In this document: piece after piece, positions 5,279-6,586 of the stretch
How positions within the stretch are numbered: the stretch's first letter is position 1
Layout: the number at the start of each line of letters is the position of its first letter
NCBI GenBank assembly: GCA_031267015.1
Contig: JAIRZW010000178.1
Location: 1 to 6,586, forward strand
Direction of reading: 5' to 3'
Source of the DNA: Heliobacteriaceae bacterium
GTDB taxonomy: Bacteria; Cyanobacteriota; Vampirovibrionia; Gastranaerophilales; Gastranaerophilaceae
Length of the DNA stretch: 6,586 nucleotides
Notes under the pieces: model-generated
The model's database searches: none
What the model saw: the letters and a program-made list of their open reading frames with translations, nothing else
Told to the model about the DNA's origin: nothing
Made by a program: the position numbers and the translations under genes

Positions 5279-5752
5279 ATGCGTGTAATCCCGGTTCATA
5301 CAGTTTCATTTACTGCTGAAAAGCGTCACTTGACCGACGAGCAGAAAAAAAAGGTTGAAGGGACCAAGGAAGTTGCTGTTGGCGGTACTGCTATTTATGG
5401 CGGCCACAAAATAACCCAAAAACAGGTTTTTCAATCATTTAAAACTTTGAATAAGACCTCCAATATGGCTGTGCAAGGTATGAACACAACAACAAAAGTT
5501 ATTAAGCAGTCCACAAGCTTGTGGTCAAGGGTTGCGAATAATGTAAAATGGGCTAAGGGCGCGACTATTGACGGCGCTCAAAGATTTGCGAAGTCGCCTT
5601 TAATAAAATCGCTTGTTGAAAATAGAGCATTTAGAGGGCTTGCGGGCGTATTTGGCTACGGCTTCGGATTCGTGTCTTTGATTACGGGGCTTACTGACAT
5701 CAGCAACACTGCGGCTTACGCTGTTCACAAAATGACCAAAAATGCAGACTAG
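5279..5752 (+). CDS. Lineage-specific protein of unknown function, partner of the preceding gene
   Basis: The product has 157 residues starting MRVIPVHTVSFTAEKRHLTD. The ATG follows the previous stop by 3 bases, and GAGG about 8 bases upstream lies inside the end of the preceding gene, so translation is probably coupled. The protein is basic, with a Gly-containing patch at 33-42, a Thr/Lys/Val-rich middle, and a hydrophobic C-terminal stretch (about 118-138, FRGLAGVFGYGFGFVSLITGL) that may be a membrane helix. The N-terminal SFTAEKR resembles NFCAMRR in the preceding protein. It is not recognised as any named family. Confidence 0.8.
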   Translation: MRVIPVHTVSFTAEKRHLTDEQKKKVEGTKEVAVGGTAIYGGHKITQKQVFQSFKTLNKTSNMAVQGMNTTTKVIKQSTSLWSRVANNVKWAKGATIDGAQRFAKSPLIKSLVENRAFRGLAGVFGYGFGFVSLITGLTDISNTAAYAVHKMTKNAD

Positions 5753-5756
5753 CCCG

Positions 5757-5783
5757 CGTCATTGCGAGCTTTGCGAAGCAATC
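5757..5783. repeat. 27-base CGTCATTGCGAG repeat, copy 1, between genes
   Basis: This element begins CGTCATTGCGAG and ends GCGAAGCAATC. It is partly palindromic: ATTGC...GCAAT on the outside, or GCTT/AAGC inside. It lies 4 bases after the stop of the 157-residue gene and just before the folP promoter. It is identical over 27 bases to 6380-6406. It lacks a following U-tract, so it is not a standard terminator. Confidence 0.85.
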
Positions 5784-5800
5784 TCACAACCGTGTTTTTG

Positions 5801-5809
5801 TGCTAAAAT
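5801..5809 (+). promoter_or_regulatory. Extended -10 promoter of folP, probably leaderless
   Basis: TGCTAAAAT (extended -10) ends 6 bases before the ATG at 5816, so RNA should begin at the start codon; no ribosome site is visible between the -10 and the ATG. No -35 box was found at the usual distance. Confidence 0.55.
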
Positions 5810-5815
5810 ACACCT

Positions 5816-6586
5816 ATGCACGATTTTGTTTTAAAAGAAATTATTAACGCGGATATGCTTTGTGAGCTTGAGAAAATAGGGTTTGACAAGTCTTATGCGG
5901 CGGCGGCGTGCGATAAGTATAATTACAGAAACATAAAAATCTACGGCCTGACGCTTCCTCAGGCGAATATTTTAAAGCAGACAGCGATTTCGGTTGGTGC
6001 AGATTGTGCGGTTCACCGGGAAGTAATAACCGGCAGGGTTGAAACCACGGACGCAATTTTGGGCGGCAGCCTTTCACAGCTTGCCAAAATCGAGCAAAAA
6101 CTCGAACATCAGCCCTTCGGCCTTAAACAGCTCCCCCTCTCCCCAATGTGGGAGAGGGTCGGGGTGAGGGGTAAGACTCAAATCGCAGGTATTCTCAACC
6201 TCACTGACAATTCCTTTTCCGACGGCGGGCAATATAATACGCTTGAGAAGGCCAAAGCTCGCGTGCAGGAAATTATAGATGAAGGCGCGGACATCATAGA
6301 CATTGGCGCGGAATCCACAAAACCATATTCACAGGCAGTTTCAGCAGAAGAACAGTTAGAAAAATTGCTGCCTGTCCTCCGTCATTGCGAGCTTTGCGAA
6401 GCAATCCAGCTAAGTATAGATACACGTTCTGCAAAGGTTGCCGAAGAGTGTATAAAAGCCGGCACAGCTATTATTAATGACGTTTCCGGGCTGGGTTATG
6501 ACCCGGAAATGGCGGACGTTATTGCAAAACACGGGGTTAAGGTTATAATCCAGCATTCACAGGGCACGCCGGAAAACATGCAGGAT
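5816..6586 (+). CDS. folP: Dihydropteroate synthase with N-terminal extension (cut by window end), carrying two repeats
   Basis: 257 codons are open to the window edge. Residues 1-105 are the extra domain found in long (about 390-400 residue) dihydropteroate synthases (ANILKQTAISVGADCAVHREVITG ... PFGLKQL). The catalytic TIM barrel starts at about 120: AGILNLTDNSFSDGG (loop 1), GADIIDIGAESTKP (loop 2), LSIDTRSAKVA, AGTAIINDVSG and IIQHSQGTPENMQ. The enzyme joins 4-aminobenzoate to 6-hydroxymethyl-7,8-dihydropterin diphosphate in folate synthesis and is the sulfonamide target. Differences from the common form are TPDSF to TDNSF, GESTRPG to AESTKPY and MHMRGTP to QHSQGTP. Two repeat elements lie in-frame: one in the linker before the barrel (residues 106-119, LPLSPMWERVGVRG) and one in the barrel (189-197, RHCELCEAI) just before the SIDT strand. 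The reading frame is intact. The start is ATG 5816, 6 bases after a -10 box. Confidence 0.93.
   Translation, partial: MHDFVLKEIINADMLCELEKIGFDKSYAAAACDKYNYRNIKIYGLTLPQANILKQTAISVGADCAVHREVITGRVETTDAILGGSLSQLAKIEQKLEHQPFGLKQLPLSPMWERVGVRGKTQIAGILNLTDNSFSDGGQYNTLEKAKARVQEIIDEGADIIDIGAESTKPYSQAVSAEEQLEKLLPVLRHCELCEAIQLSIDTRSAKVAEECIKAGTAIINDVSGLGYDPEMADVIAKHGVKVIIQHSQGTPENMQD
6131..6171. repeat. GC-rich 41-base repeat, copy 2, inside folP
   Basis: It starts CTCCCCCTCTCCCC, with GTGGGAGAGGG and GGGGTGAGGGG following. CCCTCTCCC and GGGAGAGGG can pair as a 9-base-pair stem with an AATGT-type loop. It is near-identical to 4258-4298 but read in a different frame. It sits at the linker between the N-terminal extension and the catalytic barrel. 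Confidence 0.85.
6380..6406. repeat. 27-base CGTCATTGCGAG repeat, copy 2, inside folP
   Basis: Identical to 5757-5783 over all 27 bases, starting on a codon boundary and encoding RHCELCEAI (residues 189-197). It replaces the usual stretch between the helix ending LEKLLPVL and the strand QLSIDT without changing its usual length compared with E. coli FolP as I remember it. The similarity ends abruptly after ATC. Confidence 0.85.

Noticed and set aside
5757..5783. Intrinsic terminator for the 157-residue gene
   Set aside because: The palindrome is imperfect and is followed by TCACAACC, not a T-run; the identical sequence inside folP does not interrupt that gene.
5844..6077. A 77-codon minus-strand frame opposite folP
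   Set aside because: It lies entirely opposite the N-terminal domain of folP, is rich in Pro/Cys/His as antisense translations often are, and has no family signs.
5816..6586. folP as a repeat-disrupted pseudogene
   Set aside because: Both insertions keep the frame, there is no stop codon over 257 codons, and the catalytic motifs on each side are present.

Overview
The window is a gene-dense stretch of an ordinary bacterial chromosome carrying housekeeping genes with small and lineage-specific genes between them. The best guess for the host is a Gastranaerophilales-type member of the non-photosynthetic Cyanobacteria lineage (Melainabacteria/Vampirovibrionia). The hints are the short N-termini of the two consecutive lysine-rich proteins at 4589-5752 ('..NFCAMRR', '..SFTAEKR') and the mix of repeats. 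This is inferred from memory of protein style, not from a marker gene, so confidence is only moderate.

Layout. At the left edge is the 3' part of surE (nucleotidase). It converges, 4 bases apart, on a leftward cluster read from about 2351 down to 557: cdd (cytidine deaminase), a 58-residue CH/CxxC protein, a DUF366-family protein and a membrane-anchored SPOR-domain protein. Divergent from cdd is a rightward gene for a secreted protein of unknown function (2415-3143). Its tail overlaps a leftward 43-residue secreted mini-protein (3116-3247). Next come a palindromic repeat, a clear promoter, and a pair made of a 55-residue zinc-ribbon protein and a YhcC/TIGR01212 radical SAM protein overlapping by 20 bases. 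Two tightly coupled unknown genes follow (4589-5275 and 5279-5752). The right edge is the 5' part of an N-terminally extended folP (dihydropteroate synthase), cut by the window end.

The most interesting material is not a new multi-gene system but the repeats and promoters. Palindromic or GC-rich repeats lie between genes and also inside the reading frames of two housekeeping enzymes. One 41-base GC-rich element sits in-frame in both the radical SAM gene and folP, read in different frames. A 27-base element occurs identically 30 bases before the folP promoter and again inside the folP catalytic domain. A third, intergenic palindrome shares its outer bases (CGTCAT...ATCTC) with the 27-base element. 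Separately, six genes have a TGnTATAAT-type extended -10 box, and in four of them the box ends only 6-7 bases before the ATG, so those genes are probably transcribed as leaderless messages.

No RNA gene, CRISPR array, insertion sequence or convincing intrinsic terminator was seen. The longest stretch lacking a gene is 3248-3415.
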